A stretch of 64,000 bases of DNA from Tuctoria greenei (taxonomy: Eukaryota; Streptophyta; Magnoliopsida; Poales; Poaceae): positions 100,475,353-100,539,352 of the forward strand of contig JAYESD010000006.1 in the NCBI GenBank assembly GCA_036927565.1, read 5' to 3'. Position numbers and translations under genes: made by a program. Positions 20,234 through 31,918 of the stretch are shown here, in pieces. Within the stretch, counting starts at the first letter, position 1, and the number at the start of each line of letters is the position of its first letter. The notes beneath the pieces are model-generated. The model saw only the letters and a list, made by a program, of their open reading frames with translations, did no database searches and was not told the DNA's origin.

Positions 20234-23200
20234 TTAAGTGTATAACTTACAGAGGTGCTCGATGTTCCAAGGATTTGGGAGAGGTGTCCCATCCTCGGTA
20301 GCCAAGCGAACGCTTCCGGGACAGGATACTTTAATCACTCGGAAGGGCCCCTCCCAGTCGGGGGAGAGTTTGTTTAACCCTTCTCTGGATTGTATTCTCC
20401 GTAGCACCAGATCGCCTATCTCGAGCTGTCGGTTGTGTACATGCCGCTGGTGATAACGCCGTAGAGCTTGGCGATATCGGGCATTCCGAACAGCTGCTTG
20501 GCACCTTCCCTCCTCAAGGAGGTCTAGGTCTCCACGCCGGAGCTGGTCCTGTGCGGCTTCGTCGAGGGTCCGGACCCGGAGTGAACCCAAGGTGATTTCC
20601 GGAGGAAGGATTGCTTCAGCTCCGTACACCAAAAAGAAGGGTGTCTCTCTAGTTGAACGGTTTTGAGATGTCCTGTTGGCCCATAAAGTGGGCAGAAGCT
20701 CTTCAATCCAGTTGGCTCCATGTTTTTTCAAGCGCTCATAGGTGCGCGTTCTAAGTCCTTTAAGGATTTCAGCATTTGCTCTTTCGGCTTGGCCATTGTT
20801 GGCTGGGTGAGCCACTGAGGCGTAGCAAACTTGTATGCTGAGGTCTTCGCAATATCTTTGGAATGCGGATCTTGTGAATTGGGTCCCATTATCAGTAATG
20901 ATTTTGTTCGGGACTCCAAATCTGCATACAATGGACTGCAAAAAGTTGATAGCAGATTGCTTGTTGATTGTCACAACTGGAGTTGCTTCCGGCCACTTGG
21001 TGAACTTGTCAATGGCGACGTACAGGAACTTGTAACCTCTGACGGCTCTTGGGAAAGGTCCCAAGATGTCCATCCCCCACACAGCGAAGGGCCATGTAGG
21101 AGGTATAATTTGTAAGGGTTGAGCTGGTGTGTGAATTTGCTTTGCATGAAATTGACATGCTTTGCATTTTTTCACCAGCTCAGTTGCATCCTGGAGTGCT
21201 GTAGGCCAGTAGAAACCATGCCGAAAGGCTTTACCAACCAGCGTGCGGGAAGACGTGTGGTTCCCACACTCGCCTCCATGGATTTTTGCGAGGAGCTCGC
21301 AGCCTTCTTCCCTTGTGATGCACCGCATTAGGATGCCGTTGGCACCGCGCCGGTAGAGATCCCCTTCTACCAACGTGTATCTTTTAGCCAATCTGACTAC
21401 CCGGTCAGCGGATACATCATCATCAGGAAGGATGTTGTCTTTCAAGTAGTTCCGGATCTCCGAGATCCATGCATCGGAACTAACTTGAGCATTTGAGTCT
21501 TGCGTGCCGGGTTGCTCGGAGCTTCCGGCAGCACCTACGACCCTTGATGGCTGCCATGGTAACAGGGTCATCGGGATCGTCAGCTTCGGGATGCTGATCT
21601 CGCCCCCTTCACTCAGTTCGGCAGGCTGAGCTGTGGGTTTCGACAATCTCCGGACAAAAGTTCCGTCAGGAGCCGGAGCTCCGGTTGACGCTTTCGTCGA
21701 GAGTTCGTCAGCTTCAGCGTTGTGGGCACGCTGAACATGGTGGAGATCTAGGATTTCGAAATCCTTCTGAAGCCTCTGGACTTCAAGGAGGTAAGCAGCT
21801 AACTGGAGATTATTGCAGGAGCATTCACCCTTCACCTGCTTAATGATGAGCTGTGAATCTCCCTTGACCAGCAATTGCTTGACACCATATGACAGTGCCA
21901 CCTTTAGTCCGTAGATGAGCAGCTTATGCACCTCTAGGTATCGAGTCTTGGCATCATGTAATACTTCACTAATGAAGTACACCGGGCGTTGAATGGTCCG
22001 GACCTTCCCGGAGGGGTCCAGAGCTTCCTCTTCACTGACCCGGATCCTCTCGGAGGAATCCGGATTTTCTTCGGGGACCTCCGGGTTCTGGCTGAAGGAA
22101 CCCGGGGCTTCTTCAGAAGTGACCTGGATCCTCCCTGAGGGGTCTGAGTCTTCTGAAGTGACTTCTTGTGGATTCGAATCTGGGAGCTGAGACCCAGACT
22201 CGCTTTCAGGAACCTCCGGACCCTCCTGAAGGGGTCTGGATTCCTGAGTATGGGGTAGTTCTGGTCTCTCTGCAACCAGAACCATACTGACGACTTCGTC
22301 AGTAGCTGAAATATAAAGCAACAAAGGCTCACCAGGGTTCGGAGCTACCAGAATTGGTAGGGTGGTGAGGAACTGTTTCAGCTCTTGGAATGCCTTTTCT
22401 GCTTCTTCGGACCATTGGAATGGTCCGGACTTCCTCAATAACTTGAAGAAGGGGAGTGCCTGTTCCGCCAGTCTTGGGATGAACCGGCTGAGGGCTGCTA
22501 GACATCAAGTTAACTTTTGGACGTCCTTGATGCGGGTTGGTGGCCGCATGTCTTCAATGGCCTTAATCTTCGCCGAATTAGCTTCTATGCCCCGGTGACT
22601 TACCAGGAAACCAAGAAGTTTTCAGGAGCTAACCCCGAAGACGCACTTGTCTGGGTTTAGCTTTGTGCGAGTGGCCCGCAGTTTGTCGAAGACAGCCTGC
22701 AAGGTGTCAAGGAGTGACTTCTTGTTCCTGACTTTGACCACGATGTCATCGACGTACACTTCCACTATGTCTCTAATGAGTTCTTCGAAAGTTTTGTACA
22801 TAGCTCGTACAAAAGTTGAAGCTGCATTCTTGAGACCAAAGGGCATGGCTGTGTAACAATACAATCCATCTACTGTAATGAATGAAGTATGCTCTTCATC
22901 TTCCCTAGACATCCGGATTTGATGATATCCAGAATATGCATCTAGGAAACACAGTAATTCACACCCGGAGGTGGAATCCACTATCTGATCTATTCTAGGT
23001 AGTGGGAATGGATCTTTTGGACATGCCTTATTTAGTGTGGTGTAGTCGATGCACATCCGAAGCTTCCCGCCGGCCTTGGGCACAACGACTGGGTTTGCCA
23101 GCCATTTTGGATGGAAGACTTCTCGGATGAATCCGGCTTCGAGTAACTTCCTCACTTCTTGTCGGATGAAGTTTTGTCGCTCTACGGATTGCTTCCAAGG

Positions 23201-23338
23201 CTTCTGATGCACAGGCCGAGCGTCGGGGTAGATCTTCAGATTGTGCTCAATCACTTCCCTGGGGATCCCGGGCATTTGTGACGGTTGCCAGGCAAACACG
23301 TCGATGTTAGCCCGGAGGAAAGTGATGAGCGTGAGTTC
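20234..23338 (-). pseudogene. Pol of element B: RT with two stops, RNase H deletion, intact integrase
   Basis: It matches the A pol along its length. RT has FLDAYSGYHQI and YVDD, then TGA at 22622-22624 and TGA at 22505-22507. The acidic insert is present. Then 146 residues are missing compared with A: the join at about 21919-21921 fuses the RNase H segment ...YLEVHKLL directly to IYGLKVALSYG of the second RNase H, removing its DGS and AEYEAL catalytic positions. The frame is kept. Integrase is complete, with the HHCC residues and the D (WGMDILGP), D (ITDNGTQF), E (NGQAERAN) triad. The 734-codon frame 20234-22438 is therefore an RNase H remnant plus integrase. The same TAG as in A (23339-23341) separates it from protease. 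Confidence 0.9.
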
Positions 23339-25760
23339 CTATTTGTCATTCAATCCTCCCGATATACGAGTGGTTTGAGCGGCAGGCATCGGAACCAATT
23401 TGGACGACTTTGACGGGAATGTCGGTGCCACCGCTTGGCTGTACTCAAGGTGCGGAAGTCGAGCCTCGTTGGCGAATGCTCGGGGGTTTTGGAGATTGCT
23501 CCTGCCTGGAGTCCTCCTCTTGCGCCATGGTGAGCGCAAGGAGTTCTTCTAGTGCAGTTACTCTGGCAGTGCGATCTCCGCGGATCCGGAGAACGCCTAC
23601 TGGCGTTGGCATCTTCAACACCAGATAGCCATAATGAGCAGCTGCCATGAATTTATACAGGGCAGGTCTACCCAAGATGGCATTGAAGGGTAAGTTGATC
23701 TGAGCGACGTCGAAGACCAACTTCTCGGTGCGGTACTTCTCCCGTGTCCCGAAGGTAACAGGGAGAGTAATAGCTCCGAGTGGGGTGATGGCCCCCGGAC
23801 CTACTCCGGAGAAAGGTCGAGAGGGGTGGAGATCCGAAGGTCGGAGCTGAAGCTTAGTGAAAGCTTCGAAGCTGATGAGGTTAAGCCCCGAACCTCCATC
23901 TACCATGACATGGTGGAGCTGGATGTTGTTGATGGTAGGAGATACCATCAAGGGTAACTGTCCTGCTCCAACCATGCTTCGAGGACAATTCGAAGCATCA
24001 AAAGTGATGGCTGTGTCCATCCACTTTCGATGAGGTTCCGGCCTGACTGTAGGAGCTACAGTGGCCATATCCCGATGCATAGTCTTGATGACATGGCGAG
24101 AGGTGATGTCCCATGATCCACCAAAAATGGTGTTCATGGTCTTCCGACACTCGTTATCAGAGACGTCAGAATCATCGTCGACGGAGGTGTAAACGGACTT
24201 CAGGACCTTTTTGGAATCCTGAAATCCTAACGCCTCTTCAGCCGAAGCTTCGTCGACTTTTTGCTTTCCTTCCCTCTGTCGGAAAGGAGATTCTTCCCGG
24301 CGCTTGTTGTAGCGCTCAGCAAGGTTTTGGACCTCCCGGCAGTCTTCCAAACTGTGGCTGCCCGTTTTGTGAATGGGACACCACACTTTGGGTTTTCCAC
24401 CGTCTTCAGAAGACGGTCGAGGTCGCTTCTTGGGGCGTGGCCCCCGGCCACCCGGAGTTGCAGTAGCTGCAACGTTGGATGTGCTGGCCGACGGCTTCTT
24501 CTTGCCGTTGGTTTTCTTTTTCTTTTTGCCACTTCCGGAGGTAGCGGCTTCTTCTTTGGAGGATTTCTTGTGACCCTCCGAGGTTGGTTTGGAGTGCATC
24601 TCACGGCCCTCCGCAGCTCTGGCACATTTGTCAGCCAAGCTGAAGAGTTCCGTGACACTGGTGATCTCCTTGATCGCCAGTTTCTCCAACATCTTCTTGT
24701 CCCGTACACCCTGTCTGAATGCCACAATGACAGAGGCGCTAGAGATAGAAGGGATAGTATTTCGTACCTGAGAGAACCTCTGGATGAATGATCGCAGGGA
24801 TTCTCCCCCTTTTTGCACGACTGCAAAAAGGTCCAGTTCAGTGCCTGGTCGGGTGTATGAACTCCCGAAGTTGGCGGTGAACTGCCAGCACAGCTCCTCC
24901 CAATTGTTGATAGATTTGAGTGGAAGGCTCATAGACCAGGACCTGGCGATCCCAGTTAAGGCTACTGTAAAGTAATTGGCCATCACGGCCTCGTTTCCTC
25001 CAGCTGCTAAGATTGCAGTGGAGTAGATCTGAAGAAATTCGGCGGGATTTACAGTCCCGTCAAATTTTTCTGGCAGGTGAGGCCGAAACTTCTGTGGCCA
25101 CCTAACCATGCGTAGGTGCATGGCCAGGGCCGAACAGCCTCCTGCCACTCATTCAGGAGCAAAAAGGTCCTGAGCTTCCCGTCTTTCACAGGCACGCTCA
25201 ATATGGACTCGGCCGTCCTGCTGGCGGTATCGGCGATCAAGCTCCGCCCGGAGGTCGTGAGTCGAAAGCCTGGATACCGTGTGAGTGCGTCGTGCCCCGG
25301 AGGGCAATGACATCACTTGTTGTGACGCAGCACGTCTCCTGCTATTGGAAACGTGGGGACCAAGTCTTCCAGACAAAGTCCGCCGCTGCGACGAGGCTCT
25401 TCCTGAAGGAGGAGGACCCTGGTTGCTGAGGCGTTCGGCTGCTGCTGCATCCAAATGCTCCACATCGGCCCTCCACTGCTCCAGTGCATCCCAGGATGCA
25501 TCCGGAGGTGGTGGGCGTTGGAGAAGAGCACGCGCTGCATGGAGCGCGTGTTCTGGGTTGTCATGATTTGCCGACGCAGTAATTGACGCCGGCGCACCAT
25601 CACGTTGCCCAGCACGATTTGCGGGAGAAGATGGTGGTGGTGGGAGTGTGACTCCTGCTGGTGCTGAGGCTCCTGCTGGTGGCTGCCTATTGGAGGGATT
25701 GCCCCCAACATCCTGAGCAGCAGGTTGACCGTTGGATGATCCAGCAGCTGAGTTCACCAT
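23339..25760 (-). pseudogene. Gag-protease of element B, broken
   Basis: From ATG 25760: the Ser/Pro-rich N-terminal part up to TGA 25149-25151 (GGA in A), then a 567-codon open stretch with the gag core, basic region, CPIHKTGSHSLEDC and, unlike A, read-through into protease (VDGGSGLNLIS, ILGRPALYKF). It ends at TGA 23445-23447, where A has CGA, a change typical of a methylated CpG. Downstream a 4 bp length difference from A (near 23380) shifts the frame before the shared TAG at 23339-23341. Confidence 0.87.
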
Positions 25761-25777
25761 TCTCAGAATCTCAGGCG

Positions 25778-25795
25778 CCCCTACCTGGCGCGCCA
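25778..25795 (-). other. Primer binding site of element B
   Basis: TGGCGCGCCAGGTAGGGG on the minus strand, two bases from the LTR end, one base different from the site in A. Probably tRNA-Arg type. Confidence 0.78.
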
Positions 25796-25797
25796 GC

Positions 25798-26644
25798 GGT
25801 CGGTGGTTTGGAACCAGCAGATCTCCCTACACTACTAAAGTGATAGGGGAGTTTGATGTTCGGTGTGGGCGCGCGGAGATTCAAGAAGGTGAGTAGGAAT
25901 TGACACAGGAGACACGAGAGTTTACGTGGTTCGGGCCGCCTGAGCGTAATACCCTACTCCATGGATGTCTTGGTGTTGTATTAGCTGTATGAGCTTGTGT
26001 TGAGCGTCAATGGCATGTGTGCCTGTCCGAACGTGTCGTCGACCTGTCCTTTTATAGTACAAGGGCAAGCCGTTACAAGTTAGCCTGGCCCGACATGTGG
26101 CCTCGGCGGTTACTAGTAGTGACACTTATTTTACACATTTAATTGCTCTTAATGACCCTGTAATAGGCTTTGACAGCACCGTTACTGGTGTTAAGATCAT
26201 CCGTTTAAGTGTCATTAATATGGCATTAATGACACTTAATCGGGTCTTGAAGTCCTTGATTCCCCTTTGAAGATCCGGAGCCGTTGCGGGGGTCTTCCGG
26301 AGGTTAAGGGCTGAAGATCCGATGATTGGACACGTGGCAGCCCCGGAGCATACTGTGGGAAACAGGTAGCTCCGGAGCTACCTGACACGTGTCAGGTCCG
26401 GAGCTTCTCTCGGTCTGGGGTTAAGTCCAGAGGTGCCATTTCGGTACGTGGCCCGGAGCTTCCCCCTTGTGGGCGGTAGCTCCGGTTTGGTAGTACACGT
26501 GGCGACCCTGGGATTAACCATGTTGGAGAAGCGGGTCCGGTTATGTCTGACATGTGGGCCTTCGAGGGTCTTCAAATCAAGTATATGACTTTCCTTTGAG
26601 ATCTTTGTAACCTCAAGGGGTGTACAGTTTCTAGGGTACCGACA
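25798..26644 (-). repeat. 5' LTR of element B (847 bp)
   Basis: Same length as the 3' LTR. The first base is G instead of T on the plus strand, so the TG terminus next to the primer site is mutated. It ends GGGTACCGACA. TATA box at 26048-26056 (minus). The U3 palindrome here is 22 bp (26363-26384), followed by the CACGTG palindrome (26380-26397). Confidence 0.95.
26363..26397. promoter_or_regulatory. Overlapping palindromes in U3 of the B 5' LTR
   Basis: A 22 bp perfect palindrome centred on CTCCGGAG (26363-26384) overlaps the 18 bp one centred on CACGTG (26380-26397). Same place as in the 3' LTR; this copy would drive the genomic RNA. Confidence 0.7.
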
Positions 26645-26649
26645 TAATG
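26645..26649. repeat. Target-site duplication TAATG, right of element B
   Basis: Matches 14082-14086 exactly. Confidence 0.95.
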
Positions 26650-29600
26650 GAATGTGTATTACATAAATTATTTGCTGAAATTTACGAAGATATTCAGTTT
26701 ACAAATAGTTTATAAAAATAAACTACAGTGGAAGATAAGATTAGAAATCTCGTACTCTAGTCTAATAAGCAAAAGAGAAGCCGTCCAGCCCACAAACGCT
26801 CCTCACTAGCCACGAAAACCAAACAGCAGTGGCATGGTTCCCACATGAGTATATTACTCGGAGAGTCCCGAGTCTCATTAGACAACCATAATCATAAACA
26901 TACAGGTTAGTACCTGCAAAACAACTTATATAGCAACCGTGAGCATGAAGGTTCAGCAAGACTTAATCGTCTCACCTAAACATGAAACTCTACATGAGGG
27001 TAAAGACATGAACATAAGATGGCAGATTTGCATAATGGACTCGCCTAAATGTGGGTCCTTATTTTCAGATTTATAGCAGCAGCTTAAACCATGGTGCGGG
27101 GCAACATCGTAACTCCACAATGAAACAAAAAACACTTCGTCACGATGCTGCATGCCCAAGGTGGAAAATAAATTTAGTGACCACTATACTAATACATACA
27201 ACATAGCAATACCATGATAATATAATGTTCATAACAGCAGCAATTAATTCTCATCTCAAGTGCAAGTATTTAGCTACGTCACAACTCAGTGAACAAGAGG
27301 TACTCATAATCGCGAGGGACGGTGATTCAAATCATTGATACCCGGAATACACGACACGTCCGCCCGTACTAGAAGTCACATCGGTGCACTCCACGGACGT
27401 CGTATGCAGCCACCTTTCTCAAGTTCCGCCCAAGTTGGATCGATTCAATCGTCTAGAATAGTATCCCCACTCACGGTGCACCCTTCTGATGTGAAGATGT
27501 CGTGAGCGAGTTTCTGTCTACTGTGCTGCGGCCGAAAGCCTGAGGCGATCGAAAAAGTCTCAACAAAAGCTTCCCAAGGTACATCGGTTTCCTGGACCCC
27601 ATATATCCAGTATGACTCTGGTACAGTTCAAACTTGCTCAGCAGGGCGGCATACAGATCGGTCCTTAACCGACACAGGCAGGGCTACGCACCCAAGACCA
27701 CGTCTGCCTGCATCCTACACCCCTGTCCGGTCTCCAGATTACTACTTCATTCTCTTTGAACCAATCCCGTATGAAAAAAGTCCTAGCCATGCGAGTAGAT
27801 TCCAACTACTCGACTTCTACCGAATCCTATACGACATTTAGCATAGCATTGTCTACACGATGACTTGACAACTAACCAAATAGTCCATAGGTTGATATGG
27901 TCATGCAAGTGGGTGTTCAATCACCTTAGCCCTAATGCACAATACTCACCCTAGACATAGGTGATACAAATCAAAATTTTGTAATAGCGCTTAAATGCAA
28001 ACCGGGGCTTGCCTGGTTGCAAGATGAAATCAAAGTTAATCTCCAGAGGGATGACTTCAAGTAGCTTCGGGGTCCTCTTGAGCTCGGCAAATAATCGATA
28101 TGCAAAGAATTATGCAAGTTAATCAATACCGGTATTATATTATAGTTTAAAGGAAAGACAATTAAGTATATGAATTTAAAATTAATGGTTCTGGAAATTT
28201 TACAAAGGACATTAGGTGCTATGAGGAAGATCTGGACCAAAAATTGGAGATGTTCAAGGAAGCTTGTTGTCTCTAAAATTCCAACAAGTAAAAGCTTTCT
28301 CTGAATTTTTGTTGTAATTCTATAGGTCTATCATGGCTACCAGTGGTTGTAACGTAAAGAGGGGATCTCACTGGTTCTAGGAAAATTTGTTTCATAAACT
28401 TCTAAGTTTCTTATTGGGATATATTGAATTTAGAAGTTTGGATAAATTTCTGAAATAGTTCTGATATTTTTGGGCTATTCTATGACCAGTTAGGAAAATC
28501 TTCAACTTGAACTAGTTGAATCAAGTCCAATAAAGCTGAAACTTTTACAGTTATTCAGAAACTTACTAGAGATCATTTTGGCAAATTTCAGATTTTTCTA
28601 TGAAGTGAATCATCAGATAAAAATCAAACATTATTTTGCTTTGAAGGGCTCTACAGAAATTCTAGGGATTTTCATGAAGTTTGGGTTGCTGTTCTGGTTA
28701 GTGTGGATAAATATCAAACCAACAAAGTTGGTTTGATAAATTTTGAAGCTTTATTCTGAGAGATATTAAATTTAGAAGTTTGCACAAGTTTCTGTATAAT
28801 TTCTAAATGAATTTGGCTATTTTTATGTGCATAAAGAATACATAGGTGATCATACCATGTAAATGAAGTCTAATGACCCTGACATTTTTACTGGAGTTCT
28901 AGGATATTTAAATGAAGGTTCTGCAAAATTTTGGTATTTTTCCAAAGAGCAGAACTATAGGAATTAATTCTATAAGAATTTTGTTATTTGAATTATGGAG
29001 AAATTCATATGAAGTTTCATATAAATCCAAGTGCACCACTGGAAAGTACTCTTCATTCTGGTTCTAACAAAATTTATTTGGGAATATTTGGACAAGTACC
29101 CTAGGAGTGTAGATTTTCCAAGTTGGGGCAAAATCTGGAATAAATTTCAAATGGGAAATGTTTGAATAATCCAGGGGAGCCCACGGGTTTAAAATGGACC
29201 AACACGGAGGGTTACTGGGTTAACCGCATGGTCACAAACGATCCCCGAGCCACATCTGATCCGGGTGTGTTGCTTCTTTGGCTAACGGTCGGGGCCCGGG
29301 TGGTTCGTCTTCTACCTCGCGACACCGTCGGTTCCGACGGCGCACGGCGGCGCCCAACGGCGGCCCCTCGCCGCAGCCTGCTCCAGGGCACGTAGGCACT
29401 CCAATCTTGCCGCTCCCACCTAAAATCAGACGAGGAACACGGTGGTGCAGTCCTCGACGGCGATACGACGGCGGTGGCGGCGATTAGGGTTTCGGCCATG
29501 CCGGCCGAGGCCTCCGGTGGGCTAAATCTGTCGGGAAGACATATGGAAGCTTCATGGAAGCATGGGGAATAAGAATCTGGCCATAGGAAGGAGAGAAATG

Positions 29601-30771
29601 GCTTGGAGAATGGTAGCGCTGATGGACCTAGGAAGGAAGGACTGACGGTTGGGGAAAAATTGTTTTCCGGCGTGAATACTCGATGACTCTTGTTCGAGGT
29701 GATGCGCCTGGCCATATAGAACAACATAGCACAGGCGCACAAGGAATAAACAACCATGCAAAAAGAATTTCGCGCGCAAATAGACTATACTCATACTCAA
29801 AGATCATCGGAAGAAATGGAAATACGGGGGCTAGGAAGCATGGCATGGGCTGAAACTTTACGAGCAAGTTCTACATATAAGTTCGCAACTTTTTCGTTCA
29901 AGGACCGAGGAAGGATGATGGCCTTATCTTCGGGTCAACGATGAGAAGAGGCGAGGAGAAACAGGGGAGATTTCCAGCGGCCTCGGTTTTGAAGTGAACA
30001 GCTTCGGGGATGGCCTAGTTCTGCAAGAACTTGATCACAAAGCTGCGCAAGAGCTTGGGGAGTGAATAGAGGTAATGAAAAGTGCTCAACACGGAGTACC
30101 TTTGCTGCAAATTGGCTGGACAAAGGAAGAATCGGGAGAGAAGCAAATATGGCGCTGGAAACTTGAAGGTGAAGAAGTGGTTAGCTCAGGGCATTGGGGG
30201 GAGATAAGGAGGAGTTCAGGGCGAGCTGGGGGCAGCTGGAGGCGACCTCCACAGTGCAAGCAGCTCTGTGGCAGTTGCACGCCGGGAGGTGGTGCCCTGG
30301 GAAGAGGCAGGGGCGAATTTGACCCACTGACCAGTGGGTCCCACCTCTCAATTCATCTCTATCTTCTCTGGAGACTGAAATATCCTACCTACTTGTGTCC
30401 AAAAATACTAGAAATATTATGGTGGACTAAATTAAAGTTGTAGAAATTGATTCTGAAATCAGATTGTTGATTTGAAAAGTTTCAATTGAATTCGAATTTG
30501 AATTTGAGTTGAATTTAATGAAGCCATTGAATTAAATAGCAAACTTGCTTCAAAAATTATGAAACTTTGCAGGGATGCTATTTGGAATCCACTGGTCAAC
30601 TCAAATCTTCATGTTAACTTCATTTAAACACTAGCTAAGTTTCTTTTTTTTTGAATTTTCTCATTTGGAGTTTGAATTTAGTTGTTTTTCTTATTTCCTT
30701 TTTATTGCTTTTTATCATTCAAATTTTTTTTCCTAACTAAACTTTGAATTATGGAAATTAGGGCTTTTACA
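26650..30771 (-). repeat. Element C LTR, remaining 4122 bp
   Basis: Continues the LTR interrupted at 14086, giving about 4.2 kb in total. Its right end reads GGGCTTTTACA on the plus strand, i.e. TGTAAAAGCCC on the minus strand, matching TGTAAAAGCTC at the start of solo LTR D. Homology with D is seen by eye in the last 1.3 kb (for example the 'CACCGTCCCTCGCG' and 'TAGCCCTGCCTGTGTCG' blocks) and near the start. The middle (29200-29760) is GC-rich. Short open frames here are chance. Otherwise AT-rich, no gene seen. Confidence 0.88.
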
Positions 30772-30776
30772 CCAAA
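30772..30776. repeat. Right target-site duplication of element C (CCAAA)
   Basis: Five bases after the LTR terminus; the partner is left of the window, so position alone supports it. Confidence 0.55.
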
Positions 30777-31084
30777 TCCAACCATTGAGCATCCGTCACT
30801 AGAGTTTTCTTGGATAGGTAGACTAGGCGATAATAATTGCAATGGAAGTCACACCAGAAGCAAGGATCTGCTGTTGCTTTCTCAAACTTGTAGGGATCCT
30901 TCATCCTGAGCCTTCTTGCTTTATCATATCCTTGTCTGTTGAACACCTTGCTTCCCAGCACAGGTTGTCGGTTAGGATCATGCACAGGAGGAGTCATGAC
31001 CAACGGATCAATGGGGCCTTGTGGAGGACCACGAGGCTTCGCGGGTTGCTCATGAATGACCAAGCCTCTCCCTGCAAGGGACAT
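30777..31084 (-). pseudogene. Envelope-like N-terminal fragment next to the E LTR start
   Basis: An open frame from ATG 31084 until element C cuts it. It has a G/P-rich start (LAGRGLVIHEQP) and then KATADPCFWCDFHCNYYRLVY, which resembles the envelope-like protein of E itself (QSADPRFWSNFHADYYEHVY at 33030-33100) and more weakly those of F and G. It lies directly behind the palindromes of the LTR, where a TATA box and R region would be expected. It could be a chimeric LTR or a piece of another Sirevirus. Product and role unknown. Confidence 0.55.
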
Positions 31085-31516
31085 GATCGAACTAGTCCGG
31101 TGCACTGTGTTATTGGATTCCAGAATGGTTAACAGACTAGTCCGGTCCGTGATCGGACTAGTCCGGTGCATATTGTACTTGGACAACAGAGAGTTTAACG
31201 GACTAGTCCGGTCCATGAACGGACTAGTCCGATTCTCAGTGAATTTTTAGGTGTTATTAAGCCCTTACCTCGATGCAAATACTTGAGCTCTTGGGATGTG
31301 TCTCTCACACACATCCTATACATTTAAATCTACTTTGCGCTTCAGTTGTCAACTGGACTTTTCTCTTTTGTACACCACTTCATTTTTCACCTTTTTGAGT
31401 GCACCAAACTATCTCATTTTGCTTAACCTGCAGTCATCTCAACAAATTCATTAGGATCTCATTTGTTTGTCATCAGTCGTCCAAAACCCACAAGGGATTG
31501 CCTAGATGCACTTTCA
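31085..31516 (-). repeat. Start (U3) of the 3' LTR of element E
   Basis: On the minus strand it begins TGAAAGTGCATCTAGG, a typical Sirevirus LTR start, and is preceded by a polypurine tract. It contains at least five copies of the palindrome CGGACTAGTCCG or close variants (31091-31231). The rest of the LTR cannot be followed with confidence. Confidence 0.75.
31091..31231. repeat. Palindrome cluster in E U3
   Basis: CGGACTAGTCCG is perfect at 31154-31165, 31199-31210 and 31220-31231, with diverged copies at about 31091 and 31135. Repeated palindromes in U3 are a known Sirevirus feature; the sequence itself differs from that of F and G (CGGATnATCCG). Confidence 0.8.
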
Positions 31517-31918
31517 ATCTCCCCCTTCTTGGTGATTGATGACAACCAATTGAGATATCACAATTAAGAGTAAAAAGGTCAATTTTCATAAAGTGTTCAT
31601 ATATGAGAATAATGAATGAGCAACAAAATACTTCTCACATTTATGCACTCTTTATGGTGGGGTGCCTAACAAGTGTGTGATCAAGAGATGTGATGAGCAA
31701 TACAAAAGCATTTGACAGTTATAGCAACAATCATCACATTAACATTAACTAAGCATCACACATTAAGTAAATTAAGCACATCCAAAATAAATTACAATAG
31801 TTTGAAAATGAGGACATGTACTTAATCACAAGTACATAATGGCTTGAAAACTACAACCTAGACAACTAGTCTCAATCTCTCCCCCTTTGGCATTAAGGCA
31901 CCAAAAAAGGAAAAATTA
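31517..31918 (-). other. 3' untranslated region of E with polypurine tracts
   Basis: AAGAAGGGGGAGAT on the minus strand abuts the LTR (31517-31530), and a second AAAGGGGGAGAGA lies at 31876-31888. Repeated polypurine tracts are a Sirevirus trait. The rest is AT-rich without a gene. Confidence 0.7.

Larger units (their letters stand above)
14087..26644 (-). mobile_element. Element B: complete Ty3/Gypsy Tat-lineage retrotransposon
   Basis: 12,558 bp with two 847 bp LTRs, target duplication TAATG, primer site, gag, protease, pol and an antisense gene. It belongs to the same family as element A and has the same orientation. By eye the LTRs differ at about 26 positions with no length change. It is not autonomous: gag, protease, RT and the antisense gene carry stops or frameshifts, and a 438 bp in-frame deletion removes the RNase H / second RNase H junction. 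Confidence 0.96.

Noticed and set aside
28000..29150. Possible host gene in AT-rich sequence
   Set aside because: Only short frames; the stretch lies between parts that match the long LTR family, so it is LTR.
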